Below, piece by piece: positions 1 through 12,709 of a stretch of DNA of 60,000 nt. Origin of the DNA: Nymphaea colorata (Eukaryota; Streptophyta; Magnoliopsida; Nymphaeales; Nymphaeaceae); contig NC_045146.1 in the NCBI RefSeq assembly GCF_008831285.2, forward strand, positions 18,347,149 through 18,407,148, read 5' to 3'. Under the pieces are notes generated by a model. It made no database searches. It was not told where the DNA came from and saw only the letters and a list, made by a program, of their open reading frames with translations. Position 1 is the stretch's first letter. Each line of letters starts with the position of its first letter. A program made the translations under genes and the position numbers.

Positions 1-2604
1 TAGCTTACAATATTTGGAAACTACCTTGAATTCTCAAAAGATCATAAAAAATGAAAACATTGCAATGTTATCCTGAGATATTCCGGGTATTTTCTGTCTC
101 TTGTAAAAGTCTTTTTTTCCATATTTTTAAGCAGGTTAATTTTTCATCTTCTTCTTTTATATTTTCAGAAAGTTTCTGTATTTGTTTCTTTACATTTTGC
201 AAGGAAGATATAATAAAACTTGCTATTTCAAAATTTTTCTTTGTTTTCTTATATTTTTTCAATATAAGAAATTTTCCAAATATTTTCCCTTGAATATACA
301 CATCTTAAAGAAGCTTCTGAACAGGACCTTCACATGCACGATAATGCTATGAACATCTTTTCTTCTTATTAGTTTACATTACTTGTATTTAGCATAACAA
401 GTGTTGGAAGGTTTGAAGTCGGTATTGAATTCTCTTCAATCCTTCACAAGTTTGTTTTTTGGTTTTTGGATATCAAGTGCTGAGATTATTACTTGAAGAG
501 GTGAATGAAATGTTCTGGAACCCTTTTATTGTGCTTTCATTTGGAACAGAGGAGTTGGATAAAGGGTACAGGAAATAAATTCAAACATGAACTTGAAGTT
601 GCTAAGGGAAATGTGATGCTCTTAAAATTGAGGTATAGGGTAGAAAGATTTCCGTACTGATGAACCGTGAAATTCTCATCTGAAACTCTTAATGAATTTT
701 ATAAACAGCAATAAATCTGCCATCGGAAGTCCAATGAGGACCTTTCAATTGATTTATGCTTCTAGAGTGATTTAGGAGACAAATGGAGAGACCATATTAA
801 TGAAAGCAGTGTTATGAATATGGCCTACACTAGCATACATCAGGAACCTTAAATGACTTATGAGAAGCAACAAGTTAGAAGCTTAGCTTCTCTCTGTCCT
901 GGAGAATGTATGATGGAGACAGGAAAGGTAGGTCGAAGTGTGGTTGTGGAGTTAAAAAAGGCGTGCACAAGGGCAATATTAGACTTTTGTGAAGTTGAAC
1001 ATTGAAGAAAAATCTCCAAAGATTTAGAAGAAAGAGCTTCTCAAAAATGGGTTGTTTACCTGTGACTTGTGAGAAGGTCTAGCTAACTTAAGAAAGTGAA
1101 TCATGTGCTGAAGATGAAGGTAAGAAGAAGCCTTGTTGCGTTTGTTAGTCATTCCAGTTGTCCTGTTACCTGTGTAGCTGAACACACTAGATGGGCCCAG
1201 ATGGTGAGTGTTGGGTTGTGGGGGGGGGGGGTGTAGTGGTTCTAGGCAATGCCTAAGGGGGCCAAAAAAGAAGAACATTATAAGTTTATAACAGTATATA
1301 GAATAACAAACAAACATATAAAAATACAAATCACATAATATATGCAGTGTAACATATATAAGTTATAAACCTTTAAGGAAAAAAAGAAGAGGAAGAATAA
1401 GAACTGAAAAGAGAAAAAAAGAAGGAAAAAGGTAGAAGAAGAAAAAGGGAGGAAGGAAAACCGTTTGTAAATTGATTCTTTTAGCTTCTAGGGACCAGCC
1501 TATGCAGCCTACCTTGGTACTGTAGCCTATAGATAGGAAGGGGCTGCCGTGTGAATCAGAAACAACCAAATTGCAAGTCTGCCCCAAGGGCCTAGGCATT
1601 TCTAGATGCATCTTAATCACTTTATTACATTTCGTGTTCATAGAAAAAAGAATATTGTGGATCTATGGCCTATAAGAACTGAAAAATACTAAAATAGTCA
1701 TTGTTATGAGTATATATTAAGTGGAGCAGAGACCTACGGTGCCTAAAAAGTTGAAAGCATGTTATTATATCATTAACAAAATGAATAAAAAAGTCGGAAT
1801 ATATGTCTGCTTATGTTACAATTAAAGCTCAGTTTAACCATCACTAATTCCTGTGGGTTATGGCAAGACTTCTTGTTCGCAGATAGATGAACGAGGGAAA
1901 AAAATTAAGTGGGCATTTGTTTAGGCTGGAAAATGTTTCAGGGAGTACTGGACGAATGAAATGTCGCCTGCCCATACATCCCAAATCATGCTCGGGTGAA
2001 TTTGTTTCACCTGTTATTACTTTGAAGGCCAGTTTTGAGGGAAAAAGTTCAGATGGTGACTAGCCATGTACAACCTGAGAGGGGCTGGTGGGAAGTGATG
2101 TAAAGGTTGTTACTGTCTTTCAGCAGTCATCATCTAGGATTATTTAAAGAGGCCTTGCATATCTTGGTCACTAATATATGAACTTTATATTTATGACAAA
2201 AGTATGAGGGGCAGTTTCTTCTTTCATTATGCATCTTGATACTCCGGTTATGCTCCAATAGAATAGGATGACTGCCAAGGAAAACTCTTGGGTTCTCTCC
2301 AAAAACATGATTATCTCTTAAAAATTTTCCTTCATCATTTGGAGCAATTATTGTGAATTTCAAACCTGTCCTTTTCATTTGCAATGTTGAGTTATAATGA
2401 TCCGGCTACAGCATTTGGGTCCTTATTAGGAAGGTGCCATGTGACAAGCTTTTAGCATTTCCTTATGAACAGACCAGTATTACACATTTGATGAATTTGA
2501 TCTAAAGAGCTTCATCCTTGCTGTGATATTTGAACTCTGTTTCTTGTTTTTTTCGGTTAGCATAAAAAATATCTAATACTGCTCTTGGTGTCTGGTGGCT
2601 ACAG
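1..2604. other. Unassigned 5' region, possibly upstream exons or intron of the TMEM33-like gene
   Basis: I see no convincing coding exon in this AT-rich stretch. It lies just upstream of the first recognisable TMEM33-like exon (2605), so it may hold that gene's promoter, 5' UTR and first intron. It contains a short poly-G run near 1220-1231. The open frames at 51-301 (both strands), 1363-1641 (-) and 2130-2384 (-) have no recognisable motifs and look like chance. Confidence 0.4.
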
Positions 2605-5116
2605 GTCTTTGTTGTGACTTTGTTGGCAATCCTTCCTCTTGTACCCCATACATTGTCAAATAAGGCATATCGATTGGCTTTGCTGGGAACAGCAATTTCA
2701 TCTGGATATTCTCTGTACTCATTATATGGGGTAAAACATTCATCGACTATTTTGTAATCATAGTTATTGAAATGCTCTTTCTTGTGTTGTTCACTTCTTA
2801 TATCATGCCACTTGTTGCTTAATTTTTTGATCTCTTTGCTTTTTTACAGAAGCCTAGAGCATGGAACTTGCAGGCCGTGCAAGTATGGTTTCAATCTGTG
2901 GCTTCAACGAAGGATTTTATCTACCTTCTCTACTGTCTCATTTTTGTTTCATCACAGACTCATGTCAAATGTTAGTAAGCATTCCCAAACACGGATCCTT
3001 GATGCAATAATTTAGAAAATTTCCGTAGATGTCAAAATCCCAGTAGTCGGCTGACTAGTAGGCTATCCACTGATATATGTTTCAAGTTTTCGACCTAGCG
3101 ACTAGTTGGTCAGGCTAGTTTGTATGCCTAGTTTTTGGTCAGCTAATTAATCCGTGACCTACAAATATATATGTGCATTTTTGTTATAATCATAGAGGGT
3201 TCTGTACTCATTTTCATGTAAATATAAAATGCATGTTTTGATTTATTTGTAAGTCAATTGAGTCAGTCCTCTAGAAGGTCATGAGCAAAGTGGACCATAC
3301 TAACTAACAATATAACACCCCTATGAATAGTGGAGCCTTACCTGATTCAATAGGGGAGAAGTTTTGGCGTCACAAGTTGGACTTTGTCCTAACTAGCTCT
3401 TAGGGCTTTGAGCAAGCTATGTCAAAATTCCTATTCTGATAACTAGAAATTTTCAGCGATTGTTTCCATTTTTTCTTGCTGATCACTCTCTTTGTGGGTT
3501 GTTGGCAGTTTCTCTAATACCTGTGCTTTGTCGAGTACTCGAGCATGTGGCAAAGTTCCTAAGACGCAATTTTAATCATTCCAATTTTTATAGGTATATA
3601 TCTTTCTGGTGATGAAATCTTGGTTGCATTCTTTTGTTGCTTTAACATCTATATATCAATGTGCTTAAAAACATATTTCCTGAGTTTTAACTTTTAAGCA
3701 CATTGCTAAGGAGAAACCTAATGTGCTTTTATGAGATTGCATCCACAGTTTATTTGCTCCTGGTTCTTTATTTTATGAATGCATAAATAAATACTCCAGA
3801 TCTTTCCTGACATACAGTCTAAGAGACACACTTATCGAGGCATTGAGACTTATCTGGTTCTGTGTTGGTGCTTTTTGGATATAATGGATGTCCATGCATG
3901 AGTTATAACTTGGTTTATATGCATACAAGAACAAGGAATCATGGGTGCTGCAATAAACTTGATTTTTCAGCTTACTCTATCTAATTCTTTCTTCCTTTGT
4001 TGCCCTTTTTCTTTATTTTAACTTTCCCTCTCCTTTCCTTTCTAATTTTTCGACATATCAAAAAGTGCATTCTGAAGTTAACAAGCTTAATATTTTTTAG
4101 TTAACCAACAAATTAGGTAGAATAAGCTGAAGATGTTGCAAAACATGGAGTTTCAGGTTCCTTTGTCATGTCATTAATTGGATAACAAAAGAACTTCCTC
4201 CAGTTGTGTGAGTGCACATATTGGTCGTTGCGCATCCAGATGTGTATTAAGTTTATTATGCATGTGCTGTGCCCATGTACATGCTTGTGTGCGTCACTGG
4301 ATTTTAGTGTTTGTTTTCATTCTGTTTAATCCTGTCTGGTTTTATTAGGCATGTCATTGGACAGATTAATCTTGGTAATTTCTTATCTGGCTCTTGTTAG
4401 ACACATCCGCAATCCATTTCTGCCAAGGTTTATAATTTACTGGACTGATTGACAGGAAATACTTGGACGATGTATGCCTCTGGGTGGACTCAAACACTAC
4501 GACCCTGAGCATCTTGAGTTCAAATGCAGAGATTGGGCTAGGATTTCTTCTCATTATCGCACTTTTCTCGTCAGTCTTCTGGTCTTGCTTTTTGTTATAG
4601 TTCTTGATTTTTTTTCCCTTTTATCTAATATGCTCACTTTTTACATTGACTGTTAGGTGGCAACGTAATATCATACAAGCGTTCATGTATTGGCAGGTAC
4701 CATACTGCTCTCTGAAAAGATATGATATTGTAAATATATCTTCATGATATCATACGAGTGCGGCAGAGTTTTGTCTTTTATCAAAGTTGCAAATCTTGTC
4801 CATGACTCTTTTGGACTGTCCAATCGGTGCTGGGGTTATACTCTTTTTTAATATAATTTTATCGTATGGGTTTTTTATTTTTTTGGAGCATCAGCGCTTG
4901 TCCTGTGTTTTCCATTTATTGATGTGACCATTAATTTTTTCTTCACCCCCTCTCTTGTAGCTCTTGAGGCTTATGTACCATGCTCCTGCAACTGCTGGCT
5001 ATCATCAGAGTGGATGGGCTAAGCTTGGTCGGGCTGTAAATCCTTTAATCAACCGCTATGCTCCATTCCTGCGGACCCCGATTGCAGCAGCCCAGCGTTG
5101 GTGGTTCAGGCAATGA
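2605..5116 (+). CDS. TMEM33/Pom33-type multi-pass membrane protein, 3' six exons (5'-partial)
   Basis: Six exons join in one frame with consensus GT/AG borders: 2605-2730, 2850-2970, 3509-3593, 4456-4569, 4657-4696 and 4961-5116, with the stop at 5114-5116. They encode 213 residues. The first visible exon is a hydrophobic segment (LLAILPLVPHTLSNKAYRLA, then SGYSLYSLYG). Further membrane segments follow in exon 2 (IYLLYCLIFVSSQ), exon 4 (GLGFLLIIALFS) and exon 5. The C-terminus is basic and aromatic (AAAQRWWFRQ). The pattern of an ER/nuclear-envelope protein with an NKAYR/SGYS segment and a long RY-rich C-terminal region matches plant homologues of TMEM33/Pom33, which shape ER tubules and act at nuclear pores in animals and yeast. 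The family call is from recognition, without a search. The start codon and N-terminal exon(s) were not found. Exon 3 is 85 nt and exon 5 only 40 nt. The 3' UTR should lie between 5117 and about 5400. Confidence 0.72.
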
Positions 5117-5469
5117 GTCACTGTTTCTTCTTTTTGGTTGTCATTTGCTTTTTAGGCCTTTAGGAAAAAAGAAGATGCATTATTTTCGCTTTCCATCTTT
5201 TAAGAAAAGATGGTTTAGACACTGAATTCTGTAACACGAAAAGGTTCCACGATCTGACTTCCTTTTCATTAATTTAATCTTTTGTCCTAGTTGGTATTCC
5301 ATTCAGGTCCAGAACGGCCGCATGTCTTTACTGTAAAATAGTATTTCCACACTTGTGCTTTTCTTCTTTCATACTGAAAGCGGTCGGGAGACATTGTCTT
5401 GTTGAACACCAAGCCTACAATTCTCTACCAAGCCTACAATTCTCTTCCTCCATTGCTTGATACTCGAGG
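5117..5469. other. Spacer between two same-strand genes (3' UTR and promoter)
   Basis: The spacer is 353 bp between the stop of the TMEM33-like gene and the ATG of the small membrane-protein gene. It should contain the 3' UTR of the first and the promoter and leader of the second. A short tandem repeat sits near 5407-5445, where the phrase accaagcctacaattctct occurs twice. Confidence 0.4.
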
Positions 5470-5853
5470 ATGGCGACACAGTTGCCTTCCGGTCAGACTT
5501 CCTCTAGGCTGTATCCGGAAGCTGTTTCCCCCAGCGTTTCACGTTCTGGATCCATTGGGCCGTTCTTTGCAGTTATTGCGGCAATAACAGTGTTGACGGC
5601 ATTGTCATGTGTGTTTGGCCGTATCTTCGCGAGCGGGCTCTCGGGCTCAGGGGGCAGGTATGACTGTGTCCGGTGGATGGAGGTCCGTTGTCGATCTTGC
5701 ATTCAGAGTGGTTTGGATGAGCAGCAGGGCACAAGAGGAGCAAAAGATATACCCACAGCAGTGGTGGTGGAGGTGCCCGGAGCTCCTGCTGCTGACGGCA
5801 GCTGCGAAGGCAAGACACAGGGTGCGGATGGGCAGCAGCCTCCGGCTGCATAA
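5470..5853 (+). CDS. Small single-pass membrane protein, plant-specific, intronless
   Basis: This is a 127-codon open frame with ATG in a good context (gaggATGGCG). A Ser/Pro-rich N-terminus (residues 1-30) precedes one strong membrane helix at residues about 31-54 (GPFFAVIAAITVLTALSCVF). A short Gly/Ser linker is followed by a Cys-containing juxtamembrane motif (YDCVRWMEVRCRSC; C66, C74, C77) and an acidic, Ala/Pro-rich tail. The arrangement of GP-start helix, GRI, Gly-rich loop, YD..W.E..C.SC resembles a family of short uncharacterised plant proteins that I recognise by pattern only; no function is known to me. The coding sequence is GC-richer than its surroundings, which supports a real gene. 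The other frames open here (5493-5890, both strands) are shadows. It starts 354 bp after the stop of the upstream same-strand gene. Confidence 0.6.
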   Translation: MATQLPSGQTSSRLYPEAVSPSVSRSGSIGPFFAVIAAITVLTALSCVFGRIFASGLSGSGGRYDCVRWMEVRCRSCIQSGLDEQQGTRGAKDIPTAVVVEVPGAPAADGSCEGKTQGADGQQPPAA

Positions 5854-8300
5854 CTGGTTGGTTTCACGAAGAAGCTTCAGTCTTGTTTAGGACCATCATT
5901 GTAAATGAATACCTACCTGCATTCTAGAGCTGCCATTTCATTCTGTTAACGTAATTTTAGGAAAGGTAATAATATGAACTTCCGGTTCACATCTAAGTCA
6001 GTGGTGTTTTTTGGCTATTCCGCATGCACTTTTCTTTTTCCAGCTATTACTTGTGGCAGGTGGATGTGGAAAAGCATAATCAGAGGTTCGGATGCAAACC
6101 TGCTGGCGAAATTAGTGCTTCTCTCCTTGTTATGGACAAAATCTTATGTAGAACCACACAGAAAGATCCCAGAGTGATATTACAAAGGTAAGTTTAACAG
6201 TCCATTGTTGGATCAACTGGCCCCATGCCAGAGAAACGTCTCGTTAGGAAAATGAGGTTGTCTGTGCCTGGCAATTTGATGGAATCCTGTCTTCATCCGG
6301 AGTTATGCCTATGATGGTTTGATCCCTCGAGTTTGAGACCACCGACATTGTCCTGTCATTATCTGAAAGGTTCGAGAGTTCATTTAGACAATTGACCTCT
6401 TGAAAGATAAGATCACTCATCTGGGCATGAGTTGTTGCCGTGAATGGAGCCTTGTCTCGGATCCTACGAGAATTAGTAACCACAGCTACAGTCCTAAGAT
6501 TATCTTGTTGTACCGACACAATTTGGATTGGGAAATCTAGAGGAAGCTTTGTTGGGGAAATTGCAGATGGGCTCTCATACAAGATACCATCCCTTGACAT
6601 CTTATTGGCCTTGACTACTGAAACCTCCCTTTATTCTTCACTTCTGTTTTATTTCAGTCGAGTTGCAACTTCTTTGATTAAAAGTTCAATCAGATAACTT
6701 AGATGAAATTTGTATTCAAGAGACTGAAGTTCATGCTTTTGTCTGCATCATGGGAGTCTTGCTTCCTCCTATAAGAAATCGGAACACACTCCCGATGTTG
6801 GTAAATTTCTTTTGAACAGCATGTGTTGTTGGAAAACATACAAGTCACAGGTTTATGCTTAGAGACGGATGTTGGGCTCAATACATGTTAATCTCTAGCA
6901 GATCTTGCCCAGAACCAATTAGAAATAGCTTTAATTCACTGGGAAAATGTGGTTCAGGAAGCTGTATGTGGAACAATTCAAGATAAATTGATACCGACTC
7001 CTGTAATTTGTTAACTTCAAGCCCATTAACAGTAACTCTTACAAATAATTTTCTGTCCTACACGGCTACACCCTCCGTCTCCAGTCCTCCTGTTAAGGTA
7101 AAACTCTTCATGTTGAAGAAGGATGCACACAAGTGGCAATTACTAGATGAAAAAACATTTATAAACAGGTTTAAAGATGTTGCCAAGAGCTTATGCAGAT
7201 TTTGTTTTAAGTTCTTATTCGCTTGGATTGTTGTACTTGTTTCCTATATGCTTTCCATGTTGCTTGCAGTTTAAGGTTTCTATGTTCACGTAGCCTCTTG
7301 CACTCACCTCCTCTTTTTTTTTTTTAATATTTTATAACTCCGAAAATAGCAGAAAGCTGAACCTACCATAAAGGGAGTTTTTCTTTTTTCCTCTCCAAAA
7401 AGTTTTAAAGAAAAACTCTAAAAAGGTGTCATCCAAATACAACCAAAGGCGAAAGCAGTGTCAAAACCCTACATGCTCTGCTCAACCTTACGAGGTAGGC
7501 TTTGTTTTAATTTAAAACTTGTGCACTCCATTTTTCCAACTTTTCTTGGGGTCGAAGGAAAGAAACCTAATGTGATAATAGGAGATTACATCTACCAATG
7601 CAGTTTTCTTGTTACCAAACACCCTACACCTGTAGCGAAGCTACATATGAACTCCCACACCAGCTCCAAAATTTTTATTTGTTTTTACATATATATTGTG
7701 CCCTTGAAAATTGTAAAAATTGTGCTCCTTAACAAAAATTTATAGGTCGGCCTTTACCTTCAAAACATTTATGTTTGATTGGGTCCAAATATCGTTAAAA
7801 TTAACATAATTAGAAGTATAAATGATAAAATTTGCTGTTTGAAAACGTTGGTATTTTTGCTACATCGACATGACATCTTGGATAAGTCCATCATGGTACA
7901 CTCCAAGCAGATTGCGTAAGTACGCGAAAAAGGCGGCCGTATCAGGTTTCCTTTTCTCCTTGAAAAGTGCGAATCTCCTTTCATGTTTTTATTCAACTCA
8001 CGCAGGGTCATATGAAGTAAATGTATTAGCAAAACTAAATATTTCTTGTATCGAAAAGAGTTTTTGTCTCTTATTCAAGAAATTTGACTTATATATATAC
8101 AATGAAAGAAAATAAAGAATGGTATTTAAGTATAATAGTTTATAAAAGTAGTCTTAAACGAAGGAAATGTATCACCACGATTTGCTTCTTTAACCAAATG
8201 ACGTTTAAGCCTTCACTTTCACCTCTATCATCATACATTGAAGTTGAGATAACTTACCCATATAAAATGAAAAGTTAAAGGGTAATATGAACCATTGAGG
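5854..8300. other. Unassigned region with weak open frames and a decayed repeat end
   Basis: No confident gene was found. The longest open frame is 6244-6600 on the minus strand (118 codons, hydrophilic, no recognised domain), with overlapping open frames on plus (6440-6697). A possible coding-like stretch reads through 6900-7010 (DLAQNQLEIALIHWENVVQE in one frame), but it has no clear exon borders. Around 7610-7745 a string resembles the end of the GGAGCCA-type hAT MITEs seen elsewhere in the window (gtagcgaagctac, then an AT-rich body). Confidence 0.3.
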
Positions 8301-9989
8301 CCCCAACTTTTAAGGGCCCGTTTGATGGCCAGCAAACACACTGTAGAGTTGAACATAAATTTCAAACTTTTGAAATCCATTCATGTTTATCAAACAAGGA
8401 CTGAAAATTATAGCCGCTTAGCTAATTCAGAAAACATCTTTCCAGAATTTTAGTTTCGCGACGAGAATTCCGTGATAAAAAAATGGAACTGTTTGCTTCC
8501 CACATTTGGTTACCCGTGGTGGCTGCCTGAAAGTCTCTTGGTCAAGTTTTTACGGTGACATATTTGGCACAGAGAAAGACAGAGAGAGAGATGGTAGAGA
8601 GAAAGAACGACCATCGATAGACAACACAACTACACATCCCCATTTTTCGGCCAAAAAAAATCAGAGAAAAAAAGAGAACCATGGTAACTTCTACGTGTTG
8701 AGGAGATTCTTGATATTAAGGAGAAACATCAAGAACAGTTTTTGTTGAGAAAGCGTTAGTGCTATCTTTAGCAATATGTTTTGAATTTTGAACATATTGA
8801 AACGCTTGTTTCCTTATTATTGAGACTTGCTGTTAATGCCATTGTAACTCCCACCGAATGTAATCTATATAGTTCGATTAGACTCTTGCAAGGTAATCAA
8901 GCAAGAGACTCTTCCATTCCATTGTGTGTCATTCCTTTTAACTACGTCGAGGATTGCAGAGATGCAGGGTTTCAGATGAAATCCCTTCTCATCGAGGGTG
9001 AACGCGGAGGAAGAGGGTGACCCTCTGAAACCCTCGACATAAAGAGGTTTTAGAAGAAACTCTCTACCTCGAGGGATTTAGAGAGTTTTGAAGCCCTCGC
9101 CAAGAGGGCAGACAGAGAGAGAGACACACACAGAAGCTCCAGCCAACCATCGCCGGTCTGGTTTTGCCGCAAAGAATAAAGAAGGTTGGACAGATGAGAG
9201 AGAAGAGGAAGGCGAAAAATGAAGGAGAACCCACCTGCAAACAGTTTGGGCTTTCTCCTTGCATCACCAGCATTCATTTTCTTCAGGCCCCTTTTGATGG
9301 CATGGAATAATTTAAAGTGGTAAATTTATCATGGTAAATTTTTTTGAAAATAACGTGGTAAAATTAGCTTGTTTGATGCACATGATAGTTTTTTGCATGG
9401 TAAAATTAGCCCTGTTTGATGCATAAGGTAGAAATTTTTAGACTTTTTTCAGGACTGTTAGTAGTAGTAGTTTTTTTTTCTTCTTCTCCTCTTCAATTTC
9501 ACGTGGAAACAAATTCGAAGATGATCTTCCAAAACAACAAAATGTTGAGGTTTACTTTATGTGGACACTAGCCCTCCCGTGTTATGATGCTTTAACATAA
9601 GAAATCATAACATATGAAGTTATAAATATGTTCATCCCTTTCGAGCTGTTAGGACTTAGGAGTATCTAACGGGATTTTAACAGCTAGTCAAGCTAACTAA
9701 TAGATCCCTATAGGGACTAGCTGTAAGCTAACTAGTAGAAGCAATTAAGGTGTGGTAAAAAAAAAGGGCTGCTAACACATCCATTGTCAACTCGATTAAG
9801 TCAAAAAGGTAAGAAGCAATGGAATGATGCACTTGCAATTACAGAGATAAAATTTGCTATGAAAAACAAATGCAGCAAACAATACAACAAATAACAAGGC
9901 AAGGCATCAAGGGCTAACTATAACAACTTGAAAACTTCATATATTTACAGCGTCCAAGAACTGAGACATCGTACATAGTATATACAGAC
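8301..9989. other. Intergenic region with MITE-like termini
   Basis: Two same-orientation strings resemble MITE ends: gggcccgtttgatggc near 8317 and ggccccttttgatggcatgg near 9282. Neither has a clear inverted partner. Between 8990 and 9110, GAGGG/CCCTC-rich sequence makes short imperfect palindromes (catcgaggg with ccctcgaca). The minus-strand open frames at 9050-9277 consist mostly of Ser/Leu-rich pyrimidine sequence. I cannot assign a gene. Confidence 0.3.
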
Positions 9990-11750
9990 TGACAGAAGAA
10001 TGGTGTTGGTTGTGGCTCTTCTAGTTGTTGCCCATTCATCACAATCATCAAAGTCATCCTTTAGCTTCAGGCTTTCGGCATTATGGCAATTACATACTTG
10101 CACCTAGATAGTAGAGTAGAGAGGACATTTGATGAACAACTTAGCCAGCCATGAGAAATCAGATAGAAAACATTTTTAAGGTGTAAGCACAAGCGCACAT
10201 AGCATTAAGAAATTATGCATTTGCTCTCAAAATCAAAGAGGAAGAAACTACAATTCTCCATCAGTGCCACAATTTCGACTGCAAATTAATTCCAACAACT
10301 GCATTAATGTAAACTCACCTTAAATGCAGGCTCTGGCTCTTCTTGCCCAGGTTTGTCAGAAATTTCCAACACCCACTACAAGCAGGAAAAGCAAGCATTA
10401 GTCTTAAAGTCCTAAAAGATGCTCTAAGTTGCCAAGAACAGTAACAACGTTGAGAATTTTTCTGAAAAGTTATTTTTTCTTGAGCAAAATCTTGGAACTG
10501 AAACAATTAAGATAGATAAAAACAGAAAAGATATGAAATGAAGAGCCTTCTACTAAAGACTAATGCAGTTATTTCTTATAAAAAGGAAAATGAGACAATA
10601 TAACGATACTATCCCAAGAACATTTTTCTTGACAATATTTTAAAATATTGGGATCCCTATAAAAAATGTTTCATGCTGTTTTTGGCAATAAAAATAATAT
10701 CTTCCAAAATAGCATTGGTATTTGTGAATATGTTGCTAACAGGCAAAAGAAGATATTCAGTAATAAAATTGGAAGCACCAATTTTTAGTTGAGATGCAGA
10801 CGAAGTATAGGAAAAGAATATCAACAGATGCATTAGTCCAATTTCTACGATGCAGTTCTTTTCTAGCAAAGAATATTCATGGCATTATGGAAGGAAAGTT
10901 TTTCATAAGATCACTCAGGAACAAACAGCAGGCAAGCATTTGCAATCGACCAATAGTAACATCAGGAATGGCATATATGAAAGACAACTTTTATTTGTAC
11001 CTATTTACATCCACTTCTTAATCCAGCCACAATTTGATGCACGTAAACCATCAATAACCTTCTTCTTCTTCTTTTTCTTCTTCTTCTTCTTCTTCTTCTT
11101 CTTCTTCTTCTTCTTCTTCTTCTTCTCCTTCTTCTTCTTGTTCTTCTTCTTCTCTTCTTCTTAACCTTCTTCTTAACCTTCTTATTCTTCTCCTTCTTCT
11201 TCTTAACCTTCTTCTTCTTCTTCACGACTTTTATTTAGGACCCTACTTACACACATTTCTTAGTTCACAAGTCTCTGGTCATCATCTTTTTCTCTCCTCT
11301 GCCTGGTCATCATCATCATCATGTTCTTCTTCTTAAGTTTAGTTGTCCCATGCATATAACAATAAATAAGCAAAATGATCTTTTTCTTTCCCTGGTCATG
11401 ATCTACTTTTCAGACGCTTCCTAGATAGAAAAACACAAAAACCACCCCTTTTGTCCGTTTCATGTTTAATATCATTGTAAAATTCAACGGAAACAGAGGT
11501 AGCTGAAGTAAACACAAATAGCTGTTACCAGTGAATGAGAAATCGCCACATACCTTAGTAAAGGAGCAGCCAAGAGGGAAGAACAGAAATTTCCGGTTGA
11601 AGATGGTGCCTGAGGTCCTGCGTCTGAAGGAAGATAGAGCGACAGGGGAGAGGAACGACAGAACAAGAGAGCAAGAGAGGAGACGAACGAGAGACCGATA
11701 AGAGGAGAGGGGAAGAGGCGACCGAGGGGAAAGAGGAGAAAACAATGATT
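9990..11750 (-). other. Possible minus-strand gene or gene fragment, unrecognised
   Basis: Three pieces on the minus strand look like exons. A pyrimidine-rich leader at about 11750-11552 ends in a good donor (CTTTACTAAG|gtatgt). A short exon at about 10374-10318 has a clean acceptor (cttgtag) and donor (AAG|gtgag) and reads WVLEISDKPGQEEPEPAFK. A third stretch, about 10108-9950, is open and follows a ctatctag acceptor, running to a stop in AT-rich sequence. I recognise no family, no start codon can be placed, and the intervening DNA holds a long (TTC)n tract. It could be a small gene, a captured gene fragment or coincidence. Confidence 0.22.
11059..11222. repeat. Imperfect (TTC)n microsatellite, about 160 bp
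   Basis: This is a nearly continuous run of TTC/CTT triplets with a few TTAACC interruptions (ccttcttcttaacc repeats near 11160-11215). The long poly-Phe and poly-Arg/Lys open frames over it are artefacts of the repeat. Confidence 0.9.
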
Positions 11751-12189
11751 TTTTTGAGAGCCCTAACGGCTCTCGAAAAAATTCGTGGTAAAAGGTCCGA
11801 GCTCTTATCTGTGGTCGCTGGTCATCACCAGCCCGGCTTCACGGTGAAGAAGAGAGAAGAGGAGGGCAAAAGGAACAGAGAGATAAAGATAGGACCCTTG
11901 TTTTTACAACGGTCACTTGATACATTTCATTCAGGCACAGAATTTTACATATATTATCAAAATGGTGGAGATGTCCTTTAACAAAATTACTTATATGGCT
12001 AATGATTTTTGAGAAAATTTCAAAATACGACTGCATTTCCAGCTATTCTATCCTTCACCCTTATCAAATAAAGAAATTTGTTTCCTGAGGTAAGGTAGAT
12101 AGAGATCCATGTCTACCAAAAATAAAAGATTTTTGGAAATATGCATTTTATTTCCATTCCACCCATTCTTGAAACAAAATTTCTAGAAA

Positions 12190-12345
12190 TTACTGTATGG
12201 GCCCAGTATCGGCTTCTTGGCCAATATCTATCATTACATGTCGGCCCTTATTTCTTCATTTTTTTATGAATTTAAAAATAATTTAAAATATTTTAAATGG
12301 TTTGAAATGAAAAAATTCAAAAATATAAGCAAACTTTTTTAAATT
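12190..12345. repeat. Dispersed repeat, AT-rich body after a 'gtatcggc' head
   Basis: A head reading cagtatcggcttcttggcc is followed by an AT-rich body (aaaataatttaaaatatttt). A similar arrangement recurs at 54670-54860 inside the SUMO protease gene (tgtatcggtatcatctgata, then ataatgtaaaatattttaaa). I take these as two members of one dispersed family of unknown type. Confidence 0.35.
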
Positions 12346-12709
12346 ATTATTGCAACTGACTGGATGGGGAGATGGCAGCCAGCCAGTTGCTGGTGTAAAT
12401 CTTAATTATGTCGGCTCTTGTATTAATTATGTCGACTCTTTTACAAAAGCGGCCGAAGGTAGGGGATGACCTTGAGAGTTTTGTGCACCAAGCGAGCGAA
12501 GAAGCCTTTGGTTTACCCAAGTAATTTTCTTTTTTATAAAAATATTCATATGCAAACACAAAAACACTCGCAGCTTTTACAGAGAAAAAGACTCGTTACA
12601 ATAAGACCAGGTAATGAAAAAAAGAGCAAGCAGTGCTCTTATTCCCTTGACAAATTATCTTCAGAGGAACTCCTCCATGATCGATCCCTTCCTCATCAAG
12701 TGTGCTGCT

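Noticed and set aside
51-301. Short open frames on both strands at the window start
   Set aside because: Low-complexity AT-rich translations with no motif or splice support.
6244-6600. 118-codon minus-strand open frame
   Set aside because: It has no recognised domain, there are overlapping open frames on the other strand and no splice or promoter support. It is kept only as a remark.
11001-11225. Minus-strand open frame encoding a Lys/Arg-rich protein, and plus-strand poly-Phe frame
   Set aside because: Both are translations of the (TTC)n microsatellite.
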